A stretch of 24,008 bases of DNA from an uncultured Ruminococcus sp. (GTDB lineage: Bacteria > Bacillota > Clostridia > Oscillospirales > Ruminococcaceae). The notes beneath the pieces were generated by a model. The model ran no database searches, had not been told where the DNA came from, and saw only the letters and a list, made by a program, of their open reading frames with translations. A program made the position numbers and the translations under genes. The stretch spans positions 1 to 24,008 of the forward strand of contig UQEM01000022.1 of assembly GCA_900540005.1 (NCBI GenBank), written 5' to 3'. This document shows, one piece after another, positions 6,729-14,688 of the stretch; position 1 is the first letter of the stretch, and each line of letters begins with the position of its first letter.

Positions 6729-7130
6729 TTATCTCTTTGAGAACTGAGGAGCACGACGAGCAGCCTTGAGACCGTACTTCTTTCTTTCCTTCATTCTCGG
6801 GTCACGAGTGAGGAATCCAGCCTTCTTGAGGACGGGACGAAGCTCGGGGTCGAATTCGAGGAGAGCTCTTGAGAGACCGTGTCTGATAGCGCCTGCCTGA
6901 CCTGTAACACCGCCGCCTGCAACAGTGCAAACGATGTCGAACTTATCGAGATTATCAGTAACAGTGAGGGGCTGACGAACGATGAGCTTGAGAGTCTCAA
7001 GACCGAAGTAATCATCGATACCTCTGCCGTTGATAGTAACGTTTCCGGAACCGGGGTAGATCCTTACTCTTGCAACGGAGTGCTTTCTTCTGCCTGTTCC
7101 ATAGTAATATTTAACTTTTGATTCGTACAT
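6729..7130 (-). CDS. rpsI: 30S ribosomal protein S9
   Basis: The 133-residue protein has the full S9 pattern: [14 protein letters not shown] near the N-terminus, the [19 protein letters not shown] block, and the invariant C-terminal tail ending RRAPQFSKR, whose last arginine contacts P-site tRNA. An AGGAGG site lies just upstream of the start, in a 17-bp gap after rplM. The C-terminus is complete although a mobile element abuts it. This fits integration into the 3' end with restoration of the coding sequence. Confidence 0.97.
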   Translation of the reverse strand: MYESKVKYYYGTGRRKHSVARVRIYPGSGNVTINGRGIDDYFGLETLKLIVRQPLTVTDNLDKFDIVCTVAGGGVTGQAGAIRHGLSRALLEFDPELRPVLKKAGFLTRDPRMKERKKYGLKAARRAPQFSKR

Positions 7131-7147
7131 TATAAAGCACCTCCTGA

Positions 7148-7576
7148 TTAAAGCTCGTAAGCAACGGGCTTCTGAGCCTCGTGCTTGTGTGCAGCGTCCT
7201 TATAGGTTCTGAGTCTCTTGATCTGCTCTCTGCCGAGGCTGTTGTTGGGGAGCATACCATTGACAGCAATTGTCATAGCTCTGTCAGCCTGATTAGCCAT
7301 AAGCTCCTTGTAAGAGATCGACTTGAGACCGCCGATCCAGCCTGTGTGCCAGTAGAACTTCTTCTGCTCGAGCTTTCTTCCTGTAAGGATAGCCTTAGAG
7401 CAGTTGATGATGATAACATGGTCGCCGCAGTCCACATTGGGAGTGTAAGTGGGCTTGTGCTTGCCTCTGAGTATATGAGCAGCCTTAGCTGCAACACGTC
7501 CGAGGGGCTTGCCCTCTGCGTCGAGGATATACCATATACGGTTTACTTCAGCGGGTTTAGCCAGTGTAGTAGACAT
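7148..7576 (-). CDS. rplM: 50S ribosomal protein L13
   Basis: The 142-residue protein matches L13 over its length: [32 protein letters not shown], the GDHVIIINC segment, and the characteristic [19 protein letters not shown]. It is the first gene of the universal rplM-rpsI operon and is preceded by AAGGAGG. L13 is an early assembly protein of the large subunit, and in several bacteria L13 or its operon is controlled by binding to its own mRNA leader. Confidence 0.97.
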   Translation of the reverse strand: MSTTLAKPAEVNRIWYILDAEGKPLGRVAAKAAHILRGKHKPTYTPNVDCGDHVIIINCSKAILTGRKLEQKKFYWHTGWIGGLKSISYKELMANQADRAMTIAVNGMLPNNSLGREQIKRLRTYKDAAHKHEAQKPVAYEL

Positions 7577-7701
7577 AATAAATTCCTCCTTAAAGATATG
7601 AATGACGAGGAACGAGCGTCAGAAACAAGCGGAAAAAGCCTGATACAGGATAAAGCTTCTTGCGCTTGCTCCCGAAAAACCGCTTCCTCGTTCACAGTGC
7701 A
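7577..7701 (-). ncRNA. Structured 5' leader of rplM-rpsI (possible L13 leader)
   Basis: Transcription from the promoter at 7708-7736 gives a leader of about 125 nt. On the minus strand, ACGAGGAA near its 5' end pairs with TTCCTCGT close to the ribosome binding site. Inside this stem, AAGCGG pairs with CCGCTT, and a small CCTG-tat-CAGG hairpin lies further in. A closing long-range stem around smaller hairpins is the general plan of ribosomal-protein leaders such as the L13 leader of Bacilli. Whether it belongs to that RNA family needs a covariance-model search. Confidence 0.45.
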
Positions 7702-7707
7702 AGAGTA

Positions 7708-7736
7708 ATTATACAACAATTTTTCGTGCTTGTCAA
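7708..7736 (-). promoter_or_regulatory. Consensus promoter of rplM-rpsI
   Basis: On the minus strand TTGACA (7731-7736) and TATAAT (7708-7713) are perfect boxes with a 17-bp spacer, as expected for a heavily transcribed ribosomal operon. The stretch 7741-7890 upstream has no gene. It contains a pyrimidine-rich tract with repeated TTCTC units (about 7770-7825). Confidence 0.85.
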
Positions 7737-7894
7737 GGTCAAAAACGGGATTTTTTTAATTTATACCCCTAATTCTCTCTTATTCTCTCTGCTTTTCTCG
7801 TTTTCTCTCATTATCTCGCGTTTCATTTCAGCATGAGTTGCTATCCATAATATTGAATTTCGGGCGAATATTAAGCGAAAACTTTGTGAAAAGA

Positions 7895-7923
7895 TTGCAA
7901 AGTGCGCTTTATTGTGATATAAT
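7895..7923 (+). promoter_or_regulatory. Promoter of the LRR surface-protein pair
   Basis: TTGCAA (7895-7900) and TATAAT (7918-7923) are separated by 17 bp. The start codon at 8118 is about 190 bp downstream, so the mRNA has a long leader that contains the inverted-repeat element at 7976-8055. Confidence 0.6.
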
Positions 7924-7975
7924 AAGAGTGATTTGCAGCAGCGCGGAGCATGAACTGTCTCCGCGGGCACATAAA

Positions 7976-8055
7976 GGCAACACCGCACAAAGTCCCCCTG
8001 CGGCTTTGCACGAGACCTACCTGCGTATTTTTGCACAAGCTCTGTGCGGTGTTTC
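7976..8055. mobile_element. MITE-like inverted-repeat element, family 1, copy A
   Basis: The ends GGCAACACCGCACA (from 7976/7977) and TGTGCGGTGTTTCC (to 8055) are complementary with one mismatch. CAAAG...GGCTTTG forms an inner hairpin. The same sequence, with the same internal order, recurs at 21856-21954. It is non-coding and about 80 bp long, so it must be moved in trans if it is mobile. It lies in the 5' untranslated region of the LRR operon, where its RNA hairpin could affect expression. Confidence 0.75.
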
Positions 8056-8117
8056 CTGAATTCGTTTTTTCGGTAAATTCTACTGAATATTTTTAAGGCA
8101 ATGAGAGGGTAATAAAA

Positions 8118-10406
8118 ATGCGAGATCACAAAAGAACCGCGGCATTTCTTGCAAGTCTGATGATTTGCATATCGACCGCCGCTGCTCCGATATCGGTATA
8201 CGCCGAAAACGGAGACGATACTTCTGCCGCGACTGTGGAGGAGTTTGAAGAAGATGAGGAGGCAGCAGCCTCAACCGCGAGTGAAAGCTATATCGTTTCG
8301 GGAGACTTCTCCTATTCGCTCAACTCTGACGGATCTGCACAGATACAGGACTGCACAGCAACGGGAACAGAGCTTACTATTCCGGACACGATAGACGGCA
8401 TAAAGGTTGCCGAGCTTGGAAAGACTGCTTTCGGCTCCGACCCCGAGAACTGTCCCTTTGAGAAGATAAATCTCCCTGCTTCGATAGAATACATATCATC
8501 GAGCAATCCGTTCATGTACTGTACAAAGCTAAAGGAAATAACTGTTGACGCGGCAAACGAGTACTACACAGTTTCAGACGGCGTGCTTTTCAGCAAGGAC
8601 ATGACCCTGCTCGTCTGCTATCCGCAAATGCTGGGCGGAAGCTCGTACACTATTCCCGAGGGCGTTACGGAGCTTGGTTCTGCCGCACTTTACAATACAG
8701 GACTTGAGGAGATCACGTTCCCCTCAACGCTTGCGGTCATTGATTATTTTGCACTTGGCTCGCTGACGGGACTCACTTCCGTAGACATGAGCGGAACAGC
8801 TCTCTCGTCGATCTGCTCGTTCGCTTTCAGTGGATGCAGCGCGCTCTCGGAAGTAAAACTCCCTGATACACTTTACGGTATCGACGGCGGAGCTTTCTAC
8901 AACTGCAAGGCGCTCACCGAAATAACTCTGCCGGAAAATCTCAATTATATCGGTCAGTACGCGTTTATGGATACGGGACTGAAATCCATCGAGATACCCG
9001 AATCTGTTGAGAGTATCGCTTATTCCGCCCTCGGCTACTGCACAGCGGCAAACGGCGAGGAAACTCCCGTTGCAGGCTTTACCGTCATCGGACAATACGG
9101 CTCGGCAGCGTATACATACTGCACCGATTCCGACTCCGATTACGGCTATACCAACGACTTTACATTTATGACACCGGAACAGGCTCAGCAGCAGTCCGAA
9201 CTTCTCGCGCAGGAGCGTTTCACCGAAGGCGCGTTTGAATACGCCGTTATCAGCGACAAAGCCGTAATTACGCTCTGCACCTCGCAGGACACGGTCATTG
9301 ACGTCCCCGACACACTCGGCGGATATCCCGTCTCAACGATATACCCCGCAGCTTTCAGCGGACTCACCGCTACTGTGATAAATCTTCCCGATTCTGTCAC
9401 AACTATCCGTGAAATGGCCTTCTACAACTGCGCATATCTGCAAAGCATTACCCTCCCCGCCGGAACAGAGAGTGTCGGCAACAACGCTTTCGACACCTGT
9501 ACCTCGCTCGAAACAATTGACTTCGGCGGAGCAAAAACCATTGGTCAATCCGTATTCTACGGCTGCACCTCGCTCAAAAGTGTTACTATTTCGGGTGAAT
9601 GCACCGAGATATCCGTAAACGGCGACGGCGATACTCCGTTCATGGATGCGTCTGCGCTTGAGGAGATAATCGTTACCGAAGGCAGCGGAAACTACTGCAC
9701 AGAGAACGGAGTACTCTATAATAAGGATAAGACGACCCTCTATGCGTACCCTTCCGCTAAAAAGGACAAAGAGTTCACTCTCCCGTCAACCGTCAAAGAA
9801 ATCGCGCAGTCGGCGTTCTATCACGCAGTAAATCTCGAAAAGGTCGATATTTCAGGCGTTGAAACTATCGGAACTTACGCTTTCGAGGAGTGTTCCGCTT
9901 TAAAGAGCGTCAAGACCACAAACACCATAACATCGCTCGGAGTTGACGCATTTTTCAACTGCACTTCGCTCAAATCCCTGCGTTTCGGCGATAAACTCAC
10001 AACTATCGGCTCATACGCCTACGGCTTTTATTATAATGAAGATGCCGATACCGAAAATGACGAACAGGCCGAAACTCTCGTGGAGGGCTTCAAGCTCTAC
10101 TGCGACAAGGATTCAACAGCTTACAAGTTCGCCAAGAACTACGGTATCGAAACCGTAACGGGAACAGTCGAACTTTTCGGCAAAAATGTTGACAAGACCT
10201 TCCTTTGGGTCATGGCAGGGATCTTACTCGCCGCAATAGCCGCAGTTATCGGCATTATCACGGGCAGGAGCATAAAGAAGAAAAAGGCTGAAAAGAAAGA
10301 AGCCGAACGTCAGAAGGAGCTCGCCGAAAGACGCGCGAAAAAGCGTGAGGAAGCCGAAAAGGAAGCCGGCGCAGAGAACGGAAAGGAAGAAACAAATGAG
10401 GAATAA
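8118..10406 (+). CDS. BspA-like leucine-rich-repeat (LRR_5) surface protein, membrane anchored
   Basis: This is a 762-residue protein. Its signal peptide (residues 1-29, cleavage probably after SVYA) is followed by an acidic low-complexity linker. Two blocks of LRR_5 repeats follow (about 55-330 and 380-650), with the BspA pattern of L..I...AF.gC.sL..i.lP. Both blocks include the insertion type YYTVSDGVLFSKDMTLLVCYP. Near residue 695 lies a membrane segment (FLWVMAGILLAAIAAVIGII), then a highly charged Lys/Glu/Arg tail of about 50 residues, predicted cytoplasmic. There is no LPXTG sortase motif. BspA-family proteins are surface proteins, some of which bind host proteins or other cells; the ligand here is unknown. 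The start is supported by AGAGGG upstream. The stop overlaps the next gene by 11 bp. Confidence 0.9.
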   Translation: MRDHKRTAAFLASLMICISTAAAPISVYAENGDDTSAATVEEFEEDEEAAASTASESYIVSGDFSYSLNSDGSAQIQDCTATGTELTIPDTIDGIKVAELGKTAFGSDPENCPFEKINLPASIEYISSSNPFMYCTKLKEITVDAANEYYTVSDGVLFSKDMTLLVCYPQMLGGSSYTIPEGVTELGSAALYNTGLEEITFPSTLAVIDYFALGSLTGLTSVDMSGTALSSICSFAFSGCSALSEVKLPDTLYGIDGGAFYNCKALTEITLPENLNYIGQYAFMDTGLKSIEIPESVESIAYSALGYCTAANGEETPVAGFTVIGQYGSAAYTYCTDSDSDYGYTNDFTFMTPEQAQQQSELLAQERFTEGAFEYAVISDKAVITLCTSQDTVIDVPDTLGGYPVSTIYPAAFSGLTATVINLPDSVTTIREMAFYNCAYLQSITLPAGTESVGNNAFDTCTSLETIDFGGAKTIGQSVFYGCTSLKSVTISGECTEISVNGDGDTPFMDASALEEIIVTEGSGNYCTENGVLYNKDKTTLYAYPSAKKDKEFTLPSTVKEIAQSAFYHAVNLEKVDISGVETIGTYAFEECSALKSVKTTNTITSLGVDAFFNCTSLKSLRFGDKLTTIGSYAYGFYYNEDADTENDEQAETLVEGFKLYCDKDSTAYKFAKNYGIETVTGTVELFGKNVDKTFLWVMAGILLAAIAAVIGIITGRSIKKKKAEKKEAERQKELAERRAKKREEAEKEAGAENGKEETNEE

Positions 10407-11847
10407 ATTCGCAAAAGCAATATCCGTGGCAGCGTCCGCGCTGATATCACTGTCATTTTTCAGCGCCTTTCCCGCAGCGGCAGAGGATTCCGGCAACAAC
10501 ATCGAGGACACGCTCACGGACGGAATGTTCAAGTATGAACTGCTCGATGACGGAACATACACGATCACGGGCTACGACGCGACCTCTATCTCAACGATAC
10601 CCTCGACCAGAAACGGCAAGGCAATTACCGCGATCAGCGACAGCGCGTTTTTCGGCTGTTCGTCCTTTACCGACCTTGTCATTCCCGACAGCATAAAGAC
10701 CATAGGTGTCGGAGCTTTCTGCGGCTGTACAACGCTAACAAGCGTTACGCTCCCCAAGACATTGCAGTCGCTCGGTGAAAACGCCTTTGCAAACTGCACA
10801 TCTCTCACAAGCGTAACGGTTCAGGGCAGTATAACAACGATTCCCGACTATGCCTTTATGCAGTGCGACAGGCTGACCGAGATAACCCTCCCCGACACGA
10901 TCACCGATATCGGCGTCGGAGCTTTCTACGAATGCACAAGTCTGCGCAGCTTTGACGTGCCCGACGCTCTTGAAAATGTCGGCGAACTTGCTTTCGGCGA
11001 ATGGTTCTCTATAAACGAAATAACAGCCGACGGCTGTGCGAATTTTACAGTTGACAACAATATTCTCTACAACAAGGACAAGACTGAGATCTATCGCGCC
11101 TCCGCAGCTATCGCAGGAGACATAAACATTGCCGAGGACGTAAAGACGATAAAGTCGGGAGCTTTCTCATCCTGTGCCAAGATCGAGCACCTCTACCTCC
11201 CCGCCTCGCTCACATCTATCGAAACAGGTGCGTTCAGCTACTGTTCGGGCATAAAGACCATTGACTTCTCTGAGGGACTACAGACTATCGGCGAGGGAGC
11301 GTTCATCTTTGACTCGGCGCTCACTTCGATCTCTATCCCGACTACTGTCAGGGAAATAGCCGCGCAGGCATTTGCCTACTGCGAGGCTGTTGAAAAAGTC
11401 ATCATTCCCGAGGGCGTGACCAAGATCGGCGAGAATGCATTCCTCTACTGCACAGCTCTCAAACGCGTAAGTATCCCCAAGACCGTATCTGAGATAGGTG
11501 ACGGAGCTTTCGGATACACCGTTGAAAACTCTGAGCCGAAACTCACAGATGACTTTACAATGAGCGTCTTTTCAGGCTCAGCAGGTGAAAAATACGCCAA
11601 GTCCGCAACTATCGAATACACCACGATAGACAAAAGCCTCAAAAGAACAGCCTTTTTAGTTGCCGCGGTTGCAGTTATTATAGTTATCATAGTTTTCGCA
11701 GCCTCGCTCATGGCAAGAGGCAGGAAAACAGCCACCGCAGGTGCAAGAAAAGCCGAAAAGGAAGCCAAGGAAAAGGCAATCGAGGACAGCTATGAAAAGA
11801 TCCTCTCAGATGAGGAAAAAGAAGATGATGACGAATCGGAGAAATAA
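10396..11847 (+). CDS. Second BspA-like LRR_5 surface protein, membrane anchored
   Basis: This is a 483-residue protein. ATG 10396 is chosen because it follows AAGGAAG (10383-10389) and starts a clean signal peptide (MRNKFAKAISVAASALISLS to AAA-E). The in-frame upstream ATG at 10345 would put a charged 17-residue extension in front. LRR_5 repeats run from about residue 50 to 400 (for example FFGCSSFTDLVIPDSIKTIG). One membrane segment (AFLVAAVAVIIVIIVFAASL) follows near 430-450, then a Lys/Glu/Asp-rich tail. The architecture is a shorter version of the upstream protein, pointing to duplication and divergence. The overlapping start and the shared downstream terminator indicate one operon and coupled translation. 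Confidence 0.9.
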   Translation: MRNKFAKAISVAASALISLSFFSAFPAAAEDSGNNIEDTLTDGMFKYELLDDGTYTITGYDATSISTIPSTRNGKAITAISDSAFFGCSSFTDLVIPDSIKTIGVGAFCGCTTLTSVTLPKTLQSLGENAFANCTSLTSVTVQGSITTIPDYAFMQCDRLTEITLPDTITDIGVGAFYECTSLRSFDVPDALENVGELAFGEWFSINEITADGCANFTVDNNILYNKDKTEIYRASAAIAGDINIAEDVKTIKSGAFSSCAKIEHLYLPASLTSIETGAFSYCSGIKTIDFSEGLQTIGEGAFIFDSALTSISIPTTVREIAAQAFAYCEAVEKVIIPEGVTKIGENAFLYCTALKRVSIPKTVSEIGDGAFGYTVENSEPKLTDDFTMSVFSGSAGEKYAKSATIEYTTIDKSLKRTAFLVAAVAVIIVIIVFAASLMARGRKTATAGARKAEKEAKEKAIEDSYEKILSDEEKEDDDESEK

Positions 11848-11868
11848 CCCGAAATTCTCATAATAAGA

Positions 11869-11905
11869 GATCCTGCCGCATTTCACGATACGGCAGGATC
11901 TTTTT
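11869..11905 (+). terminator. Rho-independent terminator of the LRR operon
   Basis: GATCCTGCCG (11869-11878) and CGGCAGGATC (11891-11900) form a perfect 10-bp stem with a 12-base loop, followed by five T. It lies 21 bp after the stop of the second LRR gene. Confidence 0.92.
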
Positions 11906-11928
11906 CGAGCGGAGCATTTTGCCAAGGA

Positions 11929-12021
11929 GTGTTGACACTAAGATAATGTGCAGATTTTCGAGCATAAATTTTACGTAGACAAGGCAAAAAGTCGATGCGT
12001 TGTTAGGCTTAGTGTCAACAC
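11929..12021. mobile_element. MITE-like inverted-repeat element, family 2, copy A
   Basis: The element is 93 bp long with perfect 14-bp terminal inverted repeats GTGTTGACACTAAG (11929-11942) and CTTAGTGTCAACAC (12008-12021). GA flanks both outer ends and might be a 2-bp target duplication. It has no coding capacity. It sits between the terminators of two convergent operons, a neutral insertion place. A second, inverted copy begins at 23950. Confidence 0.8.
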
Positions 12022-12031
12022 GACCTAAAAT

Positions 12032-12057
12032 AAAAGTCCCCTGAAAAGGGGACTTTT
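12032..12057. terminator. Bidirectional terminator, mainly for the rnhA-iscS-iscU operon
   Basis: AAAAGTCCCC (12032-12041) and GGGGACTTTT (12048-12057) form a perfect 10-bp stem with a six-base loop and T-rich 3' sides on both strands. It ends 12 bp beyond the iscU stop codon on the minus strand. Confidence 0.88.
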
Positions 12058-12069
12058 TATCATATAACC

Positions 12070-12486
12070 TTATTCCTCGGGTTCCTTGATCTCGCCAACT
12101 ATCGGGAGCGGATCAATTCCCTGCTTTGTGTAATAGTCCGAGAGAGCCGAACGAACAGCCTGCTCAGCCAGTACGGAACAGTGGATCTTTACAGCCGGAA
12201 GTCCGTCAAGAGCCTCTACAACAGCGTCATTGGTGAGCTTGAGCGCATCGTCTACTGACTTGCCCTTTATCATCTCTGTAGCCATTGAAGAAGTTGCGAT
12301 AGCAGCTCCGCAGCCGAAAGTCTTGAACTTTGCATCTGTGATGATGCCGTTATCTATCTTGAGATACATCTTCATAATATCGCCGCACTTGGCATTGCCT
12401 ATTTCGCCTACACCGTCAGCATTTTCAATCTCGCCTACATTTCTCGGATTTGAGAAGTGGTCAAGAACCTTTTCGCTGTACATCAT
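12070..12486 (-). CDS. iscU: IscU/NifU-like iron-sulfur cluster scaffold protein
   Basis: The protein of about 138 residues begins MMYSEKVLDHFSNPRNVGEI, as in Clostridia IscU proteins. The three cluster-ligand cysteines are present in GNAKCGD, TFGCGAA and KIHCSVLAE; the last includes the conserved His before Cys. It assembles Fe-S clusters from sulfur delivered by the cysteine desulfurase encoded just upstream. The family-typical start MYSEK lies at 12483 or 12486. A further ATG at 12493-12495 is in frame but only 3 bp from the AAGGAG site, so the exact start is uncertain by up to four residues. Confidence 0.95.
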   Translation of the reverse strand: MMYSEKVLDHFSNPRNVGEIENADGVGEIGNAKCGDIMKMYLKIDNGIITDAKFKTFGCGAAIATSSMATEMIKGKSVDDALKLTNDAVVEALDGLPAVKIHCSVLAEQAVRSALSDYYTKQGIDPLPIVGEIKEPEE

Positions 12487-12526
12487 AATTATCATCTTCT
12501 CCTTTTTATTATATCATTGGTTTTTA

Positions 12527-13717
12527 TTATTCGTACTTCTCGCCCTTCATCATCTTCTCCCAGACAGGTGACATCGAACGCAGACGCTCAACGATCTTGG
12601 GAATTACCTCCAGAATGTAGTCAACGTCCTCGTCGGTAACGTTCTCCTCTATGGACAGGCGGAGCGAACCGTGAGCTACCTCGTGCTTCAGACCGATAGC
12701 AAGGAGAACGTGTGAAGGATCGAGCGAGCCTGATGTGCAGGCAGAACCAGAAGATGCGCAGATCCCGTACTGGTCGAGCATGAGCAGAAGTGATTCGCCC
12801 TCAATGCCCTCAATGGAAATATTGAGGTTGCCCGGCAGACGCTTGTCCCTGTCGCCGTTAAGACGTGTGTACGGAAGCTTGAGGATACCGTCAATGAGTC
12901 GGTTTCTTCTCGGAACAATGACCGCATTTCTCTCAGCGATATTCTTTGTTGCAGTCTCGATAGCAACTCCGAGACCCACGATAGCCGGAACATTTTCCGT
13001 ACCTGCACGCTTGTTGCGCTCCTGAGCGCCGCCGTGAATGAGGTTCGGGAGAACGATCCCCTTTCTTACATAAAGAGCGCCTATACCCTTCTGTGCGTGT
13101 ATCTTGTGACCCGAAAGCGAGAGCATATCTATACCCTGCTTCTTGACATCTATATCAACATGGCCGAGTGCCTGAACAGCATCGGTGTGGAAGATGACCT
13201 TCTTTTCCTTGCAGATAGCGGCAATTTCCTCGATCGGCTGGATCGTACCGATCTCGTTGTTTGCGTACATGATAGTTACAAGAGCCGTATCATCGCGGAT
13301 AGCGTTTCTTACATCTTCAGGATCTATCAGACCCTTGTCGCTTACGGGAACGTAAGTTACCTCAAAGCCCTTCTTTTCGAGATACTGGCAGGTATGGAGA
13401 ACTGCATGGTGCTCGAAAACAGAAGTAACGATGTGCTTTTTTCCTCTCTTTGCGAGATTTTCCGCAATGCCCTTGATAGCCCAGTTATCGGACTCTGAGC
13501 CGCAGCTTGTGAAGAAGATCTCTCTCGGCTCTGCACCGATCGCCTTTGCGACCTTTGCTCTTGCGGCCTCTACGTCACGCTGAGCATCGCGTCCGAGTTT
13601 ATATATGCTTGAAGCGTTTCCGAATGCTGTGCGGAAATACGGCAGCATAGCCTGAAGAACTTCCTCCGATACAGCGGTAGTTGCTGCGTTATCTGCATAA
13701 ATGAATCTTTTTTCCAT
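12527..13717 (-). CDS. iscS: Cysteine desulfurase, NifS/IscS type
   Basis: The 396-residue PLP enzyme removes sulfur from cysteine and passes it as persulfide to the Fe-S scaffold. Visible features are the N-terminal YADNAATT, H104 in FEHHAV, the PLP lysine K205 in [20 protein letters not shown], and the mobile-loop catalytic cysteine C327 in [17 protein letters not shown]. The short loop with SGSACTSG is shared by NifS/IscS-type (group I) enzymes. GGAGG in the 15-bp gap after rnhA provides the ribosome binding site. The pairing with iscU and lack of other isc/suf genes is usual for Clostridia. In these bacteria the enzyme may also serve tRNA thiolation. Confidence 0.96.
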   Translation of the reverse strand: MEKRFIYADNAATTAVSEEVLQAMLPYFRTAFGNASSIYKLGRDAQRDVEAARAKVAKAIGAEPREIFFTSCGSESDNWAIKGIAENLAKRGKKHIVTSVFEHHAVLHTCQYLEKKGFEVTYVPVSDKGLIDPEDVRNAIRDDTALVTIMYANNEIGTIQPIEEIAAICKEKKVIFHTDAVQALGHVDIDVKKQGIDMLSLSGHKIHAQKGIGALYVRKGIVLPNLIHGGAQERNKRAGTENVPAIVGLGVAIETATKNIAERNAVIVPRRNRLIDGILKLPYTRLNGDRDKRLPGNLNISIEGIEGESLLLMLDQYGICASSGSACTSGSLDPSHVLLAIGLKHEVAHGSLRLSIEENVTDEDVDYILEVIPKIVERLRSMSPVWEKMMKGEKYE

Positions 13718-13732
13718 TTCGGATTACCTCCA

Positions 13733-14185
13733 TTATTTTAGTGAATATATGTCACGCTGTGCGACGGCGAGTCTGTCGCAGCGCTCGTTTTCGGGGTGTC
13801 CCGCATGACCCTTGACCCAGTTGAAGGTCACATCATGCTTTTCCAGCAGCGGCAGGAGCTTTTCCCAGAGGTCAACATTAAGCGCAGGCTTTTTGTCTGA
13901 CTTGATCCAGCCTTTTTTCTTCCATCCGTAGACCCAGCCCTTGGTCACGCTGTCAACAACATACTTGCTGTCGGTGGTGAGAATGACGCGGCAAGGCTCT
14001 TTGAGAGCGGAAAGTCCCTCGATAACACCCGTAAGCTCCATGCGGTTATTGGTCGTGCTGCTCTCTCCGCCGGAGAGTTCCTTTTCAGCGCTGCCGAAAC
14101 GAAGAACGACACCGTATCCGCCGGGGCCGGGATTTCCGCTGCACGCGCCGTCAGAAAAAATCTCTACTGTTTTGATAAAGCTCAC
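13733..14185 (-). CDS. rnhA: Ribonuclease HI
   Basis: The 150-residue enzyme aligns along its length with E. coli RNase HI. The metal-binding residues D12 ([16 protein letters not shown]), E50 (NNRMELTGV), D72 (TTDSKYV) and D137 (NERCDRLA) are present, as is the catalytic His127 in [12 protein letters not shown]. The basic handle region ([13 protein letters not shown]) is also there. It cleaves RNA in RNA-DNA hybrids. The start is GTG at 14183-14185; no other in-frame start exists after the upstream stop, and the ribosome binding site (GGGAG) is weak and very close. It is the first gene of the operon with iscS and iscU. Confidence 0.95.
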   Translation of the reverse strand: MSFIKTVEIFSDGACSGNPGPGGYGVVLRFGSAEKELSGGESSTTNNRMELTGVIEGLSALKEPCRVILTTDSKYVVDSVTKGWVYGWKKKGWIKSDKKPALNVDLWEKLLPLLEKHDVTFNWVKGHAGHPENERCDRLAVAQRDIYSLK

Positions 14186-14241
14186 TCCCGATCATCAATT
14201 CGACAGAAAGCGTCAGATTACGAGTCTTATCTGCCACTTAT

Positions 14242-14270
14242 ATTTTAACGCAGATTGGCAAAAAAATCAA
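14242..14270 (-). promoter_or_regulatory. Probable promoter of rnhA-iscS-iscU
   Basis: On the minus strand TTGATT (14265-14270) and TAAAAT (14242-14247) have a 17-bp spacer and lie about 57 bp before the rnhA start. The following stretch 14271-14489 is AT-rich; I see no gene or clear signal in it. Confidence 0.45.
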
Positions 14271-14489
14271 CAGATGTTACCCGCAGTAAACGGCACTATA
14301 AGTTTGCGATAACTAACATATTTTGTTTTTCGTATCTCCTCAGCGTCACATTTTTCTGTTTCAAAGCGTTATATTGAAAGAGAAATTTTCGCCTATGTCG
14401 AAAACGCCGAATTTTCCCGCAGATTCCTGTCCGCTTATCGGCAATTCTTTATTTTTTCTTAAAATTATCATATAATATTCCTATTTCCA

Positions 14490-14518
14490 TTGACAATCAT
14501 TTGTCAATAAGATATTAT
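14490..14518 (+). promoter_or_regulatory. Promoter of the transporter operon with overlapping operator-like repeat
   Basis: TTGACA (14490-14495) and TATTAT (14513-14518) are spaced by 17 bp. TTGACAA-TCAT-TTGTCAA (14490-14507) is a perfect 7-bp inverted repeat that includes the whole -35 box, a likely repressor site. The 170-nt leader downstream contains AAGGGAAAA (14562-14570) and TTTTCCCTT (14600-14608), which can form a stem with a 29-base AT-rich loop. Confidence 0.65.
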
Positions 14519-14688
14519 ATAGATAGCGATTCGCCCTTTTATACAGGAGCGTGAAATAAATAAGGGAAAAATATCTTCTTGTTAAAATAAAAAAATATAT
14601 TTTCCCTTCGTCATTACGGCTCTGAAATGACACTTATATATGTAGAACAAATTCACGGCACTTTCCGCCGCAGCAAGGTAGTGATAAA

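Noticed and set aside
7761..8129. 122-codon minus-strand ORF upstream of the LRR gene
   Set aside because: It runs across the LRR promoter and the inverted-repeat element and has no ribosome binding site or family resemblance.
13034..13498. 154-codon plus-strand ORF
   Set aside because: It is antisense to the cysteine desulfurase, which shows all catalytic motifs.
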